DNA from: Acidobacteriota bacterium
Lineage (GTDB): Bacteria > Acidobacteriota > Aminicenantia > UBA2199
Length of the DNA: 37,755 nt
Reading direction: 5' to 3'
Assembly: GCA_022711715.1 (NCBI GenBank)
Contig: JAKLEC010000012.1
Coordinates: 1-37,755, forward strand
The notes under the pieces are model-generated. The model searched no databases, had not been told where the DNA came from, and was given only the letters and a program-made list of their open reading frames with translations. Both the position numbers and the translations under genes were made by a program. Shown piece by piece: positions 15,466-24,153 of this stretch (its first letter is position 1; the number at the start of each line of letters is the position of its first letter).

Positions 15466-16227
15466 CTACTGGAGCCCCAATCCGAACGTGATGGAGACGG
15501 TGAAGTAGATCGGCCGCGGCACGCCGTTGACGACGTAGGGCTCGTACAGCCACTGGCGGACGGCGGCCAGCGCCGGCTGGTGGAAGATGGGCAGGCCGCT
15601 GATGATGCGCGCCCGGGTGACGCGGCCGAAGATGTCGGTCTGGGCCTCGACGATCACCATCCCCTGCAGGCGCTCGGCGAAGGCCTCGCGCGGATACTCG
15701 GGGGTGACGCTGCGCAGCAGCTTGGGCTGCTGCTTGCCGCTGACGTAGACCGGCGGCTCGTTGGGAATCTCGCCGCCCAGCACCCCGCCCAGCACGCCGC
15801 CCACCACGCCGCCCTCGATCCCGCCCTCGACGCCGCCGACGACCCCCCAGGGCACGCCGCCCTCGACGCCGAAGTCGACCCCCTCGTCCTCCTCGATCGT
15901 GACCGGCACCTCGATCGGGGCGATCAGCCGGCCGCGGATGACCGGCGGCTCCGCCGCCTTGCGCTCCGCGCTGGGCTTGCGCGCCCCGGGGCGGCCGCCG
16001 CGTCCGAAGGGCGGCGGCGGGGGCGGCGGCGGCGTGGGCAGCGAGGGGGCGATGATGAACACGTTGGTCACCTGGGCGCGGGGCAGGTCGGCGCCGGCGC
16101 GCAGCAGGGGAATCAGGACCAGGGCGGCGACGGCCAGCAGATGGACGAGCAGGGAGACGGGCAGCAGCAGCCACCTGCGGCCGCGCGCCTGGGCGTCATC
16201 AGGGGTGAGCAGCGACTCATCCAGCAT
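15466..16227 (-). CDS. tonB: TonB-family energy transducer with Gly-Gly-Val linker
   Basis: TonB spans the periplasm and transmits proton-motive force to TonB-dependent outer-membrane proteins such as the Oar-like receptors here. The 253-residue protein has an N-terminal anchor (LLLPVSLLVHLLAVAALVLI, about residues 20-39), a PPPPPPPP run, a linker of GG[VI]x tetrapeptides (about residues 120-152) and a C-terminal TonB domain (TPEYPREAFAERLQGMVIVE ... WLYEPYVVNG). ExbB and ExbD are not in the window. GAGG lies six bases before the ATG. Its stop abuts repeat element C. Confidence 0.92.
   Translation of the reverse strand: MLDESLLTPDDAQARGRRWLLLPVSLLVHLLAVAALVLIPLLRAGADLPRAQVTNVFIIAPSLPTPPPPPPPPFGRGGRPGARKPSAERKAAEPPVIRGRLIAPIEVPVTIEEDEGVDFGVEGGVPWGVVGGVEGGIEGGVVGGVLGGVLGGEIPNEPPVYVSGKQQPKLLRSVTPEYPREAFAERLQGMVIVEAQTDIFGRVTRARIISGLPIFHQPALAAVRQWLYEPYVVNGVPRPIYFTVSITFGLGLQ
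15773..15868 (-). repeat. 12-bp minisatellite encoding the TonB GG[VI]x linker
   Basis: Eight consecutive 12-base units of the type CCGCCCNNNACN on the plus strand (15773-15868). They encode tetrapeptides GGVL, GGVL, GGVV, GGIE, GGVE and variants on the minus strand. The last units are more diverged. The period is a multiple of three, so copy-number change would lengthen or shorten the periplasmic linker without a frameshift. Confidence 0.8.
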
Positions 16228-16326
16228 CCAGGGCCTCGGTTTTTTGAGCGTCTAGACGGTACCGGCGAATGGAACAGGATACATCATTTTGCCGCGAAAA
16301 TCCAGCCCCGGCCGGCCGGCGCGCCG

Positions 16327-16917
16327 CTAGCGCTTCGTGGCCGTCCAGGTGCCCTTGGCGGTCGAGATGAGCGTGAAGGTGCCGCTCATGGTCTTCTTGC
16401 CGTCGAACTGCCCTTTGTATTCTTCCTCGTAGCCAGCGCCGTAGAACACGACCTCCTTCTTGTTGACCACGGTGAAGGAGCCGCTGCCGACGGTCACGCC
16501 GTTGACCATGCGCCGGTAGGTGCCCTGCACCGGGTTCAGGCTGTCGTAGGGGGTGAAAACCCAGACGCTGTCGAAGTCGATCTCGCCGGCGCTGGTGAAG
16601 GAGTTGTGGAAGTCCCAGGTGCCGCTGATGTCGTACTTGACCTTGGAGACCAGCATGACCACCAGGAAGATGCCCGCCACCACGGCGGCGCCGATGAGGA
16701 CGACCGGCAGGATCTTCTTCTTCTCCAGCCTGACGCCCGCCTGCATCTCACGCTCGACCGCCTGCGGGGCGCTGTCGCCTCTCTCCAGCGACGGCTCGTC
16801 CGGCCGGCCCGCGCCCGGGGCGCCCGCCGCCGGCAGGGGCATGGCGGAGAGGCCCAGCAGGGCGAACAGGGTGAATGCCAGCGTCAGGGCGATCGGTCTC
16901 TTGCAGCGCATGATCAT
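16327..16917 (-). CDS. Membrane-anchored protein with lipocalin-like C-terminal region, function unknown
   Basis: I do not recognise a named family. From ATG 16917 (196 residues) it has an N-terminal signal or anchor (PIALTLAFTLFALLGLSAMP), a charged spacer (residues ~35-70), a transmembrane helix ILPVVLIGAAVVAGIFLVVM, and a C-terminal domain opening with ISGTWDF and ending TGTWTATKR-like beta strands (SGTFTLISTAKGTWTATKR). The repeated GTW/GTF/GTY pattern suggests a small beta-barrel or lipocalin-like fold. AAGGAGG (plus strand 16925-16931) is seven bases before this ATG, so the longer frame beginning at 16971 is rejected. It lies between tonB and the M1-like gene on the same strand. Confidence 0.75.
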   Translation of the reverse strand: MIMRCKRPIALTLAFTLFALLGLSAMPLPAAGAPGAGRPDEPSLERGDSAPQAVEREMQAGVRLEKKKILPVVLIGAAVVAGIFLVVMLVSKVKYDISGTWDFHNSFTSAGEIDFDSVWVFTPYDSLNPVQGTYRRMVNGVTVGSGSFTVVNKKEVVFYGAGYEEEYKGQFDGKKTMSGTFTLISTAKGTWTATKR

Positions 16918-16986
16918 GGTGCAGCCTCCTTGGCCAGGCCATGGTATACGGATTCGCGGGCGAAAAGTCAAGAGCGGGCGCCGCGC

Positions 16987-19386
16987 TCAGTCGTGCAGGT
17001 CGACGGGCGCCACCGGCGCCTCCACCTGCAGCGACTGGATGGGCGAGTTCTCGAATATCTTGAACGTCTGCTCGCGCTGTTCCACCACCAGCGTGCGCGT
17101 GTACTTGCCCTCGCGCGTGGCCACGCGCACCGCCACCGGGAACACGAAGTCGCCGTTCTCCTGGGTGAGGGTGACCACGGCGGTGGCGCCGCTGACCACG
17201 GCCTGGCGGCGCACCCGCGGCAGCTGCCGCGAGTACACCCAGCCGTTGAAGAACTTCAGCAGCCGCTCCTCGCCGCGGCAGAGCAGCTGGATGAAGCGCG
17301 GGCTGGCCAGGCTCTGGTGGCGGCAGTCGGCCAGCACCTGGCGCAGGCGCTGCAGCAGCTCCTCCTCGCCGAGGATGTCCTTGAGCATCAGGAAAACCAG
17401 CGCCGCCTTGTTGTAGACGATGCTCTGGAAGGCCTGCAGGTCTTCGCTGAGGTTGGCGATGCGCCGGCCGTAGATGACCGGGCCGGCGTCGTTCTTGCGC
17501 GCCAGCCAGCGCTTGCAGCCGGCGAGCACGCGGCGGTAGGCGCCCTCGCCCAGCGTGTCCTCCAGGTACAGCAGGGTGGCGAACTGCGCCAGCCCCTCGG
17601 TCAGCCACTGGTCCTGGTAGCTCTTCCAGGAGACCAGGCCGCCCCACCACTGGTGGGCCAGCTCGTGGATCAGGTTGTCGCGGTTGATGTCGCCGAACAC
17701 CACCGGGCTCTCCATGCGCAGCCGGCGCACCGTGCCCAGGTCGTCGACGGTGATCGAGTCGTCGAGCAGGTTGAAGACCACGAAGCCCTGGTGGCTCCAG
17801 CCGCCGAAGTCCTGCCAGCGCCGCAGCAGCAGGCTCACCTCCGGCACCTCCAGCGGCCCGAAGGCGTCCAGCAGGAAGTCAAGGTAGCCGCGCAGCGCCG
17901 CCGGGGCGTAGGCGTCGCGCAGCTCCAGCTTGGCGTGGCCGTACACCTGCAGCGGCAGCCGCCCCGGCACCGTGGCCAGCCTGCGGAAATCGCCGCAGAC
18001 CAGCGAGACGCCCTTGCTGCCGGGGCTGGCGAACTCGAACTCGCTGCGCTCGCCCTGGCGGCGCCTGGCGACCAGGCTGCCCGACGCCAGGCATTCCATG
18101 GACGCCGGCAGCGAGATGCGCAGCCGGCTCCGGAAGAAGTGCTGCCCCGGGTTGGGGTAGAAGTCCTGGTCGCGGTCCAGCAGGTAATAGCGGTCCACGT
18201 TCTTGCCCGAGCGCCCGAACACGATCTTGGCCAGGTCGCCGCCCTCGTGGGCGGAGGGGACGGCCCCGGCGTAGAAGAAGCTGAACTTGCTGAGGTCCTC
18301 GCCCAGCAGGTAGTACGTGTCTTCGCGGCGGAACAGCTGCAGCTCGTGCTGCGAGGAGCGGCCGAAGCCTTTGACGGCCAGGCCGGGATTCAAGCTGACC
18401 GTCTTGATGCTCGACGGCTCCTTGAAGTTGAGGACCGAGGTGGCGGAGAGGAAGCCCTCCGCGGGGTTGATGAAGAGGTTCAGCTGCAGGCTCTCCAGCT
18501 CGTCCACCCCCGGCTGGCTGAACTTGAGCCCCTTCACCGCGTTGTAGTTCAGGTAGAACTTGTTCTCGGGCAGCAGCACCAGGCTGGTGTCGGGAGCGAT
18601 GCCGCTGTTGAAGATGTAGCGGAAATGGGAGCGCCCGCCGCGCTGGGGCAGCAGGACGGCGTTGAACTCCGGGGCGAAGGGGAAGTACCACAGCTCGTCC
18701 AGCAGGGTGACGGGCATGGCCCAGCGCTCCTGGAAGGCGCGGTACAGCGCCAGCGTCTCCTCGTCGGCGGGCGCGCCGCCCTCCTCGGGCGCCGGCAGGC
18801 GCTGCAGCAGCTCGTCGGGCTGGGCGAGAACGAAGACCCCGGCGCGGGCCTCGCGCGCCAGCGTGTCGCCGCGCTCGAGCGTGTGCAGGGTCAGCCGCTC
18901 CTCCTCCGACTCGGGGCGGATGCGGAACTCCCATTCGCCGCTGAACAGGAAGATGCTGCCGATGGGCATGCCGCGGTGCAGGACGCCCTTCTTGAAGCGG
19001 ACCTCGGCGTCGCCCAGCCGCAGCGTCAAGTCGGCGACGGGGTAGCGGACGAAGGAGCGGATGAAGTACAGGGGCTTGATGGTTCGCTTCAGCTTCAGGC
19101 CGCGGTAGCGCCCGGCAGATGGCTCGTAGGCGATCTCGCCGATCTCGGCCGCATCGGGGAAACGGGCGAAAAAAAGCAGCTCGTTGGGCCGCAGCGGCGC
19201 GAAGGCCACCGCCTGGCAGTCCTGGAAATACTCGGCCACGGCGCGGTGGCTGTCGTCGTCGCAGCGGGCGGCCAGGGCCGGCCAGTCCTTGCGGCTCACG
19301 GCGTCGGCGAGGGGCTCTATGGCCAGGGCCGGCAGAGCCGCGGCCGCGAGCAGGAGCATAAGCAGCACGCGGATACGCATTTTCAT
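16987..19386 (-). CDS. M1-family (gluzincin) metallopeptidase-like secreted protein
   Basis: A 799-residue protein with a signal peptide (MKMRIRVLLMLLLAAAALPALA). The gluzincin zinc site is HELAHQWWG (about residues 574-582) with the downstream third ligand in TEGLAQFATLLYLE. The region where M1 aminopeptidases carry GxMEN reads GGWSHQGFVVFNL, so the exopeptidase specificity motif is not conserved and the activity may differ. The N-terminal ~300 residues are mostly beta and unassigned. ATG 19386 is preferred: it starts the signal peptide and follows a TACAAT hexamer by seven bases. Probably a periplasmic or surface peptidase; substrate unknown. Confidence 0.85.
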   Translation of the reverse strand: MKMRIRVLLMLLLAAAALPALAIEPLADAVSRKDWPALAARCDDDSHRAVAEYFQDCQAVAFAPLRPNELLFFARFPDAAEIGEIAYEPSAGRYRGLKLKRTIKPLYFIRSFVRYPVADLTLRLGDAEVRFKKGVLHRGMPIGSIFLFSGEWEFRIRPESEEERLTLHTLERGDTLAREARAGVFVLAQPDELLQRLPAPEEGGAPADEETLALYRAFQERWAMPVTLLDELWYFPFAPEFNAVLLPQRGGRSHFRYIFNSGIAPDTSLVLLPENKFYLNYNAVKGLKFSQPGVDELESLQLNLFINPAEGFLSATSVLNFKEPSSIKTVSLNPGLAVKGFGRSSQHELQLFRREDTYYLLGEDLSKFSFFYAGAVPSAHEGGDLAKIVFGRSGKNVDRYYLLDRDQDFYPNPGQHFFRSRLRISLPASMECLASGSLVARRRQGERSEFEFASPGSKGVSLVCGDFRRLATVPGRLPLQVYGHAKLELRDAYAPAALRGYLDFLLDAFGPLEVPEVSLLLRRWQDFGGWSHQGFVVFNLLDDSITVDDLGTVRRLRMESPVVFGDINRDNLIHELAHQWWGGLVSWKSYQDQWLTEGLAQFATLLYLEDTLGEGAYRRVLAGCKRWLARKNDAGPVIYGRRIANLSEDLQAFQSIVYNKAALVFLMLKDILGEEELLQRLRQVLADCRHQSLASPRFIQLLCRGEERLLKFFNGWVYSRQLPRVRRQAVVSGATAVVTLTQENGDFVFPVAVRVATREGKYTRTLVVEQREQTFKIFENSPIQSLQVEAPVAPVDLHD

Positions 19387-19393
19387 GGCCGCT

Positions 19394-19422
19394 ATTGTAG
19401 CCCTTTGCATAAAAAAAGAAAA
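19394..19422 (-). promoter_or_regulatory. Predicted leaderless promoter of the M1-like gene
   Basis: Minus strand: TTTTCT (19422-19417, weak), 17-base spacer, TACAAT (19399-19394), AGCGGCC, then ATG at 19386. The arrangement repeats that of hypB (TATAAA, GCGGGCC, ATG). No Shine-Dalgarno is present. It overlaps the divergent promoter for 19511. Confidence 0.5.
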
Positions 19423-19433
19423 TATGGTATACT
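19405..19433 (+). promoter_or_regulatory. Extended -10 sigma-70-type promoter for the 19511 gene
   Basis: TTGCAT (19405-19410), 17-base spacer, TATACT (19428-19433) preceded by TGG, an extended -10. Transcription near 19440 leaves a leader of about 70 bases with AAAGGAGAG before ATG 19511. Confidence 0.75.
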
Positions 19434-19510
19434 GACGTTTCCAGTTCCGTCATATCCATCATGAAGATGAACCCCCGCGATCCCAACGTGCCCGCCAAAG
19501 GAGAGATACA

Positions 19511-20521
19511 ATGAACGCAACGAGATTCATCGTCCTGACGCTGACCGCTTTGGTCGCCGTCGCCCTGCCGCTGACCGCCCAGCAGCAGCAGATCGTCATC
19601 CCGCCCCAGGTCGCGTCGCTGATCGACGCCGGGCTGGCCCAGAAGCAGGGGCGCATGGACATCCCCATGGCCTACCTGAAGACTTTCTTCCTGCCCGCGC
19701 AGCAGGGCCAGGTCTACCCCGTCTTCTTCTTCCAGCTGAAGAACTCCGACCTGGGCTTCGCCGCCCCGGCCGACAATCCCGCCCTGCTCAAGGCCGCCCA
19801 CTACCTGTTCCTGCGCGTCTACCGCCTGGCCCCCGGCGCCGCGCCGGCCGTAGCCCGGGAGCGCAACGCCCGCTTCGACCTCGAGGAGGCGCAGGCGTCC
19901 TTCCAGCCCGAGGCGCTAAACTACTACACCCTGGCCGGCGACATCTACCCGGCCGGCGACTATTGCCTGGCCCTGGCCGTGACCACCCCCGACTACGCCA
20001 AGATCTCGGTGGTCTACGCCGACTTCACCCTGCCCGACCATTCGCAGCTGAAGGACCGGCTGGCCACCACGCCGGTGATCTCGGTCCTCAACCTGCAGAT
20101 GCTGCCCGCCGCCGACACGCGCCTGACCGTGCACCAGAACTCCTTCGTCTACAACACCCTGATGCTCGCCCCCAAGATGAACAACGAATTCAAGGCCGGC
20201 GACAGCCTCGACCTGTTCTATTTCATCATCGGCGCGACGAGCGATCCGGCCAGCGGCGCCATCAACGCCCAGATCACCTACACGTTCAAGAAGGACGGCA
20301 AGGAGGTCAACAAGCTGGCCCCGCAGGCCGTCAACAGCTCCATCATCAGCCAGCCCATCGACTTCACCTTCACCGAGGTGACCAAGGACACCAAGGGCAA
20401 GGAAACGGAGCGCAAGCAGAAGCTGCTCGAGCCCGGCGACTACGTGCTGGAGATCGAGCTGCTGGACAACGTCTCCAAGGCCAAGGGCCTGCAGGAGTTC
20501 AAGTTCAAGATCGTTCCCTGA
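19511..20521 (+). CDS. Secreted protein of unknown function, beta-rich
   Basis: I do not recognise the family. The 336-residue product has a signal peptide (MNATRFIVLTLTALVAVALPLTA). The remainder is beta-rich and ends in PGDYVLEIELLDNVSKAKGL and a final K-x-K strand. That ending resembles the close of the GWxTD protein at 30508 (PGRYSAQVTLENAADASQVS), so both may share a beta-sandwich domain; this is an inference from look only. AAAGGAGAG precedes the ATG. A strong promoter lies upstream and a strong terminator downstream, so it is a single-gene unit, perhaps highly expressed. Confidence 0.8.
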   Translation: MNATRFIVLTLTALVAVALPLTAQQQQIVIPPQVASLIDAGLAQKQGRMDIPMAYLKTFFLPAQQGQVYPVFFFQLKNSDLGFAAPADNPALLKAAHYLFLRVYRLAPGAAPAVARERNARFDLEEAQASFQPEALNYYTLAGDIYPAGDYCLALAVTTPDYAKISVVYADFTLPDHSQLKDRLATTPVISVLNLQMLPAADTRLTVHQNSFVYNTLMLAPKMNNEFKAGDSLDLFYFIIGATSDPASGAINAQITYTFKKDGKEVNKLAPQAVNSSIISQPIDFTFTEVTKDTKGKETERKQKLLEPGDYVLEIELLDNVSKAKGLQEFKFKIVP

Positions 20522-20535
20522 GCGCCCCTCCCCCC

Positions 20536-20570
20536 TGCCGGCCGGCTCCCTCAGCGGCCGGCATTTTTTT
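20536..20570 (+). terminator. Intrinsic terminator after the 19511 gene
   Basis: TGCCGGCCG, a 10-base loop, CGGCCGGCA, then seven T (20564-20570). A 9-bp perfect GC-rich stem followed by a T-run. Confidence 0.92.
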
Positions 20571-20612
20571 CGCACCACTCCCACTCGATCCGGCGGCAAA
20601 ATTCCGAAAATT

Positions 20613-20638
20613 GAATTCAAATTCAATAATTTGAATTC
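20613..20638. promoter_or_regulatory. AT-rich 11-bp perfect palindrome upstream of Oar-like gene 1
   Basis: GAATTCAAATT, loop CAAT, AATTTGAATTC. It sits in GC-rich surroundings about 135 bases before the sigma-54 promoter at 20773. It could be a binding site for a dimeric regulator. AAAATTCCG (20598-20606) just before it recurs at 34279-34287 upstream of the other sigma-54 promoter. Confidence 0.55.
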
Positions 20639-20657
20639 TCAGCCTCCGGGAACTCAT

Positions 20658-20703
20658 GCGCCGCGGTTCGCGGCGCCGCCTTTGCCGGGCCCCTTCCGGC
20701 AAA
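20658..20703. promoter_or_regulatory. Two inverted repeats upstream of the Oar-like 1 sigma-54 promoter
   Basis: GCGCCGC-GGTTC-GCGGCGC (20658-20676) and TTTGCCGG-N7-CCGGCAAA (20681-20703). The second lies about 70-90 bases upstream of the -24 element, a usual distance for sigma-54 enhancer sites. Whether an activator binds is unknown. The rest of 20571-20772 shows no gene. Confidence 0.4.
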
Positions 20704-20772
20704 ACCCAAGATAGACCTGGGTTCCAAGGTCCCCTTTTCCCTGCCCTCTCCCAATGGCCTTTGGGACGTTTT

Positions 20773-20788
20773 TGGCACAATTTATGCT
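20773..20788 (+). promoter_or_regulatory. Sigma-54 (-24/-12) promoter of Oar-like gene 1
   Basis: TGGCACAATTTATGCT: the GG (20774-20775) and GC (20786-20787) are 12 bases apart, as required, and TGGCAC is consensus. Expected transcription start is near 20799, leaving a leader of about 37 bases with AAGGAGG before ATG 20836. Confidence 0.8.
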
Positions 20789-20835
20789 TTATATAGACTG
20801 TTTTGGCAGAAAATCTAAGCAAGGAGGACATGCAG

Positions 20836-23800
20836 ATGAATTGTGCCAAACGGTTCGTCGTGCTGGCTGTCGGCCTGCTCTTTTGTGCAGGGCTGCTGAC
20901 CGCCCAGCAAACCAACGCCAAGATCTTCGGCGTTGTTCAGCTCGAGGACGGCTCGCTCGTCCCCGGTGTCACCGTTGAGGCCACCAGCCCCAAACTGGTC
21001 GGCAAGGAAACGGCGGTCACCGACGAGAACGGCGCCTTCAGGCTGGTCAACCTGACCCCTGGCGTGTACAAGCTGGTCTTCACCCTTCAGGGCTTCCAGA
21101 CCGTCATCCGCGAGAACATCCCGCTGGTGGCGGAGCAGACCCTGAACCTGAAGATCCAGATGAAGCTCGGCAACATCGAGGAAGCCGTGACCATCACCGG
21201 TCAGGTGGCCTTGATCGACGTCAAGAGCACCGCCAAGGGCATGACCCTGACCAAGGAAGTGTTCGACGTGCTGCCCAAGGGCCGCAACTTTGACGGCCTG
21301 GTGGCGATCATCCCCGGCGTCGTCAACGAGAACTTCCTGAACGGCATCTCGATCGACGGCTCCTCCGGCGGCGAGAACATGTTCTACGTCGACGGCCAGA
21401 ACGTCAACACCGTGTTCGGCGGCGGCGGCGCCCAGCAGGCGGCCTTCGACTTCGTCGACGAGGTCCAGGTCAAGGCCTCGGGCTACCAGGCCGAGTTCGG
21501 CGGCTCGCTCGGCGGCGTCATCAACGTCGTGACGCGCTCGGGCGGCAACGAGTTCCACGGCGACGTCGTGGCCTACTACTCGGGCAGCGCCCTGCGCGGC
21601 ACCGAGCGCGACACCGTGCAGCTCGATCCCTACCAGAGCGCCCCGGTGCTGCAGCGTTTCAACTACACCAACGACCGCGACCAGAAGGAGAAGGACTGGC
21701 GCCTGGAAGCCGGCTTTGGCCTCGGCGGCTACATCGTCAAGGACAAGCTGTGGTTCTACGCCAACGCGCTGCCCGTCTTCCGCAGCACGACCCGCCCGGT
21801 CGTCTTCACCGTGGTCAGCGATCCGAATCACGTCGCCTCCGACATCGCCAACGGCGTGTTCAACCGCTACGACTACAAGCAGACCAACAATGACTACAAC
21901 TTCCAGCTGAAGCTCTCCAGCCAGCCGGCGAAGAACGTCCGCATGTCGGCCAGCTTCGTCAACAACGCGAACTCCTGGAAGGACGGCCTGCCCGCCCGCA
22001 ACGGCTCCTCCTCGGATTCGTACGACTGGACCAAGCTCGGCTACGACACGCCCAACTACAGCGTCAGCGGCAACGTCGACCTGACCCTGGGCAACAACTT
22101 CATGCTCAGCGGCCGCGCCGGCTACTTCTTCCTGGGCACCAAGAACAAGATGGACGCCTCGGTGGCCAACGTGAACAAGGACCCGCTGTTCACCTTCCTC
22201 AACAGCAACTTCACCACCCAGGGCCTGCTGCCCCAGAACCGCCGCGCCACCGGCTGGCAGAACCTGCCCGCCGCGGCCATGACCTATCCCCATGAGATCG
22301 ACGAGGAGAGCAACCTCTCCCTCGGCGCCGACCTGACCTACTTCCTCAACCTCGCCGGCGAGCACGCCTGGAAGGCCGGCATCGCTTACACCAAGGCCAA
22401 GGTCAACAAGAACACCCTGTGGAACGGCCCGCTGATCCGCACCAGCTGGTACGCCACCTACGGCTACTTCGAGATCCGCGGCGGCCCGCACTCCCGCGAT
22501 CACGCCGAGTTCGGCAAGCAGTACGGCGAACTGGGTCAGGCCGACTCCAACCGCCTGGCCCTCTACCTGCAGGACTCCTGGACCATCGGCAACAAGCTGA
22601 CCCTCAACGCCGGCGTCCGCTTCGAGTCCGAGAACGTCCCCAGCTTCAACGACGACCTGGAGGAATTCGCGCAGTACGTCGGCCAGGACGTCATGAAGTT
22701 CACGCTGGGCGACAAGATCTCCCCGCGCTTCGGCTTCGTCTACGACGTGATGGGCGACTCCAGCCTCAAGGTCTACGGCTCCTACGGCGTCTACAACGAC
22801 GTCATGGAGCTCGACATGGCGCTGGGCTCGTTCGGCGGCATGCGCTGGATCAGCGACTTCTACTACCTCGACGCGCCCGTCATCAACCAGTGGATGAACG
22901 TCGGCAAGCTGCTGCCCGACGGCAGCCGCGACTACTCCATGCTGCGCTACCGCCGCGCCGTTGACTATCGCTACCAGTCCTGGGGCTACGTCGATCCCAA
23001 CCTGAAGCCCATGGCCCAGAGCGAGATGACCCTCGGCGTCGAGCGCAAGATCAACGACAACCTCTCCCTCTCGGTGCGCGGCACCTGGAGGAAGCTCATC
23101 CGCACCATCGACGACGTCGGCGTGCAGGTTCCCAATGACGCCGGCGGCTTCGACGAGGTCTACTACATCGCCAACCCCGGCTTCGGCTGGGCCGCCCCGA
23201 TCTCCCAGGGCGGGAAGTTCTCCGACGACTTCTGGCCCACCCCCAAGGCGCAGCGCGACTACAAGGCCCTCAACCTCTCCCTCGAAAAGCGCATGAGCAA
23301 CAACTGGATGGGCGGCATCAACCTGACCATCAGCCGCCTGTACGGCAACTACACCGGCATCGTCAGCGCCGACGAGGTCAACACCATGGGCACCGGCTTC
23401 GGCCGCCCCGACGGCAACGTGACCCGCTACTTCGACGTCTGGTGGATGTCCTACACGCAGGACGGCCAGAAGACCCAGAACAACGGCCTGCTGGCCACCG
23501 ACCGCCCGATCGTAGCCAAGGCCTACGGCTCCTACGCCTTCCCCTTCGGCCTGACCGTGGGCGGCGTCTTCAACTGGATGAAGGGCACGCCGCGCACCAC
23601 CGAGTGGTACGTGGACCGCGCCGACGGCTACTACCCGCTGGGCCGCGGCGACCTGGGCCGCACCCCCAACGTCTGGTTCCTGAACCTCTACGCCGAGTAC
23701 AACCTGAAGCTGGGCAAGAACACCCTGCAGTTCAGCGTCAACGTCGACAACGTCAGCAACAACGACACGGCGGTGTGGTACTGGACGCGCATCAACGTCA

Positions 23801-23994
23801 CCTCTCCCTACATCTGGTGGGACGACTTCACGGGCAACAACGTCGAGACCATCACCAACGGCTACGACTTCCGCCAGTGGGAAGGCCCCTATCCGCAGGC
23901 CATCGGCACCTGGCTGCGTGACGCCCGCTTCAACCAGGCTCTCGGCTTCCAGGCCCCCATCTCGGCCCGCCTGGGCGTCAAGTTCATGTTCTAA
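20836..23994 (+). CDS. Oar-like TonB-dependent outer-membrane protein 1
   Basis: The 1052-residue product has a signal peptide (RFVVLAVGLLFCAGLLTAQ) and a carboxypeptidase-regulatory-like beta-sandwich (about residues 25-110, AKIFGVVQLEDGSLVPGV...). A plug region follows with GGVINVVTRSGGNEFHG, then a large beta-barrel ending in KFMF, a C-terminal Phe outer-membrane insertion signal. Likely role: TonB-powered uptake or export across the outer membrane; substrate unknown. ATG 20836 is chosen because AAGGAGG is eight bases upstream; TTG 20803 would be only about four bases after the predicted transcript start. Its N-terminal third resembles Oar-like 3, its C-terminal half Oar-like 2. Confidence 0.9.
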   Translation: MNCAKRFVVLAVGLLFCAGLLTAQQTNAKIFGVVQLEDGSLVPGVTVEATSPKLVGKETAVTDENGAFRLVNLTPGVYKLVFTLQGFQTVIRENIPLVAEQTLNLKIQMKLGNIEEAVTITGQVALIDVKSTAKGMTLTKEVFDVLPKGRNFDGLVAIIPGVVNENFLNGISIDGSSGGENMFYVDGQNVNTVFGGGGAQQAAFDFVDEVQVKASGYQAEFGGSLGGVINVVTRSGGNEFHGDVVAYYSGSALRGTERDTVQLDPYQSAPVLQRFNYTNDRDQKEKDWRLEAGFGLGGYIVKDKLWFYANALPVFRSTTRPVVFTVVSDPNHVASDIANGVFNRYDYKQTNNDYNFQLKLSSQPAKNVRMSASFVNNANSWKDGLPARNGSSSDSYDWTKLGYDTPNYSVSGNVDLTLGNNFMLSGRAGYFFLGTKNKMDASVANVNKDPLFTFLNSNFTTQGLLPQNRRATGWQNLPAAAMTYPHEIDEESNLSLGADLTYFLNLAGEHAWKAGIAYTKAKVNKNTLWNGPLIRTSWYATYGYFEIRGGPHSRDHAEFGKQYGELGQADSNRLALYLQDSWTIGNKLTLNAGVRFESENVPSFNDDLEEFAQYVGQDVMKFTLGDKISPRFGFVYDVMGDSSLKVYGSYGVYNDVMELDMALGSFGGMRWISDFYYLDAPVINQWMNVGKLLPDGSRDYSMLRYRRAVDYRYQSWGYVDPNLKPMAQSEMTLGVERKINDNLSLSVRGTWRKLIRTIDDVGVQVPNDAGGFDEVYYIANPGFGWAAPISQGGKFSDDFWPTPKAQRDYKALNLSLEKRMSNNWMGGINLTISRLYGNYTGIVSADEVNTMGTGFGRPDGNVTRYFDVWWMSYTQDGQKTQNNGLLATDRPIVAKAYGSYAFPFGLTVGGVFNWMKGTPRTTEWYVDRADGYYPLGRGDLGRTPNVWFLNLYAEYNLKLGKNTLQFSVNVDNVSNNDTAVWYWTRINVTSPYIWWDDFTGNNVETITNGYDFRQWEGPYPQAIGTWLRDARFNQALGFQAPISARLGVKFMF

Positions 23995-24012
23995 GTCTCC
24001 AACTGCATCTCC

Positions 24013-24076
24013 AGGCGCGCTGCGGCGCGCCTGATTTTCCCGCCCGCCCCGGGTTCGCCCGGGGCGGGTTTTTTTT
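24013..24076 (+). terminator. Double hairpin terminator after Oar-like gene 1
   Basis: First hairpin AGGCGCGC-TGCG-GCGCGCCT (24013-24032). The second has 11-bp arms CCCGCCCCGGG and CCCGGGGCGGG around a TTCG loop (24043-24068), followed by eight T. The second is a textbook intrinsic terminator. Confidence 0.93.
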
Positions 24077-24089
24077 GCCCCCCATTTCA

Positions 24090-24098
24090 TGTTATCCT
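24090..24098 (+). promoter_or_regulatory. Possible extended -10 promoter of Oar-like gene 2
   Basis: TGTTATCCT (24090-24098) fits TGnTATaaT in five of the eight specified positions plus spacing. No good -35 is seen; the T-run of the preceding terminator occupies that position. The leader contains GAGCGC-N9-GCGCTC (24107-24127). No consensus sigma-54 site is present, unlike the two paralogues. Confidence 0.35.
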
Positions 24099-24153
24099 GG
24101 CCGCTTGAGCGCGGTCCCGAAGCGCTCTGGCTTCGCCCAAGGAGAGAGGGGAA

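Noticed and set aside
15337..19464. A plus-strand open frame of 1375 codons
   Set aside because: It lies antisense to tonB, the small membrane protein and the M1-like peptidase, which have signal peptides, motifs and ribosome sites. It is a by-product of GC-rich codon use.
24098..24113. Possible sigma-54 site TGGCCGCTTGAGCGC before Oar-like gene 2
   Set aside because: GG and GC are correctly spaced, but CAC and TT are missing; too weak beside the two good sites.
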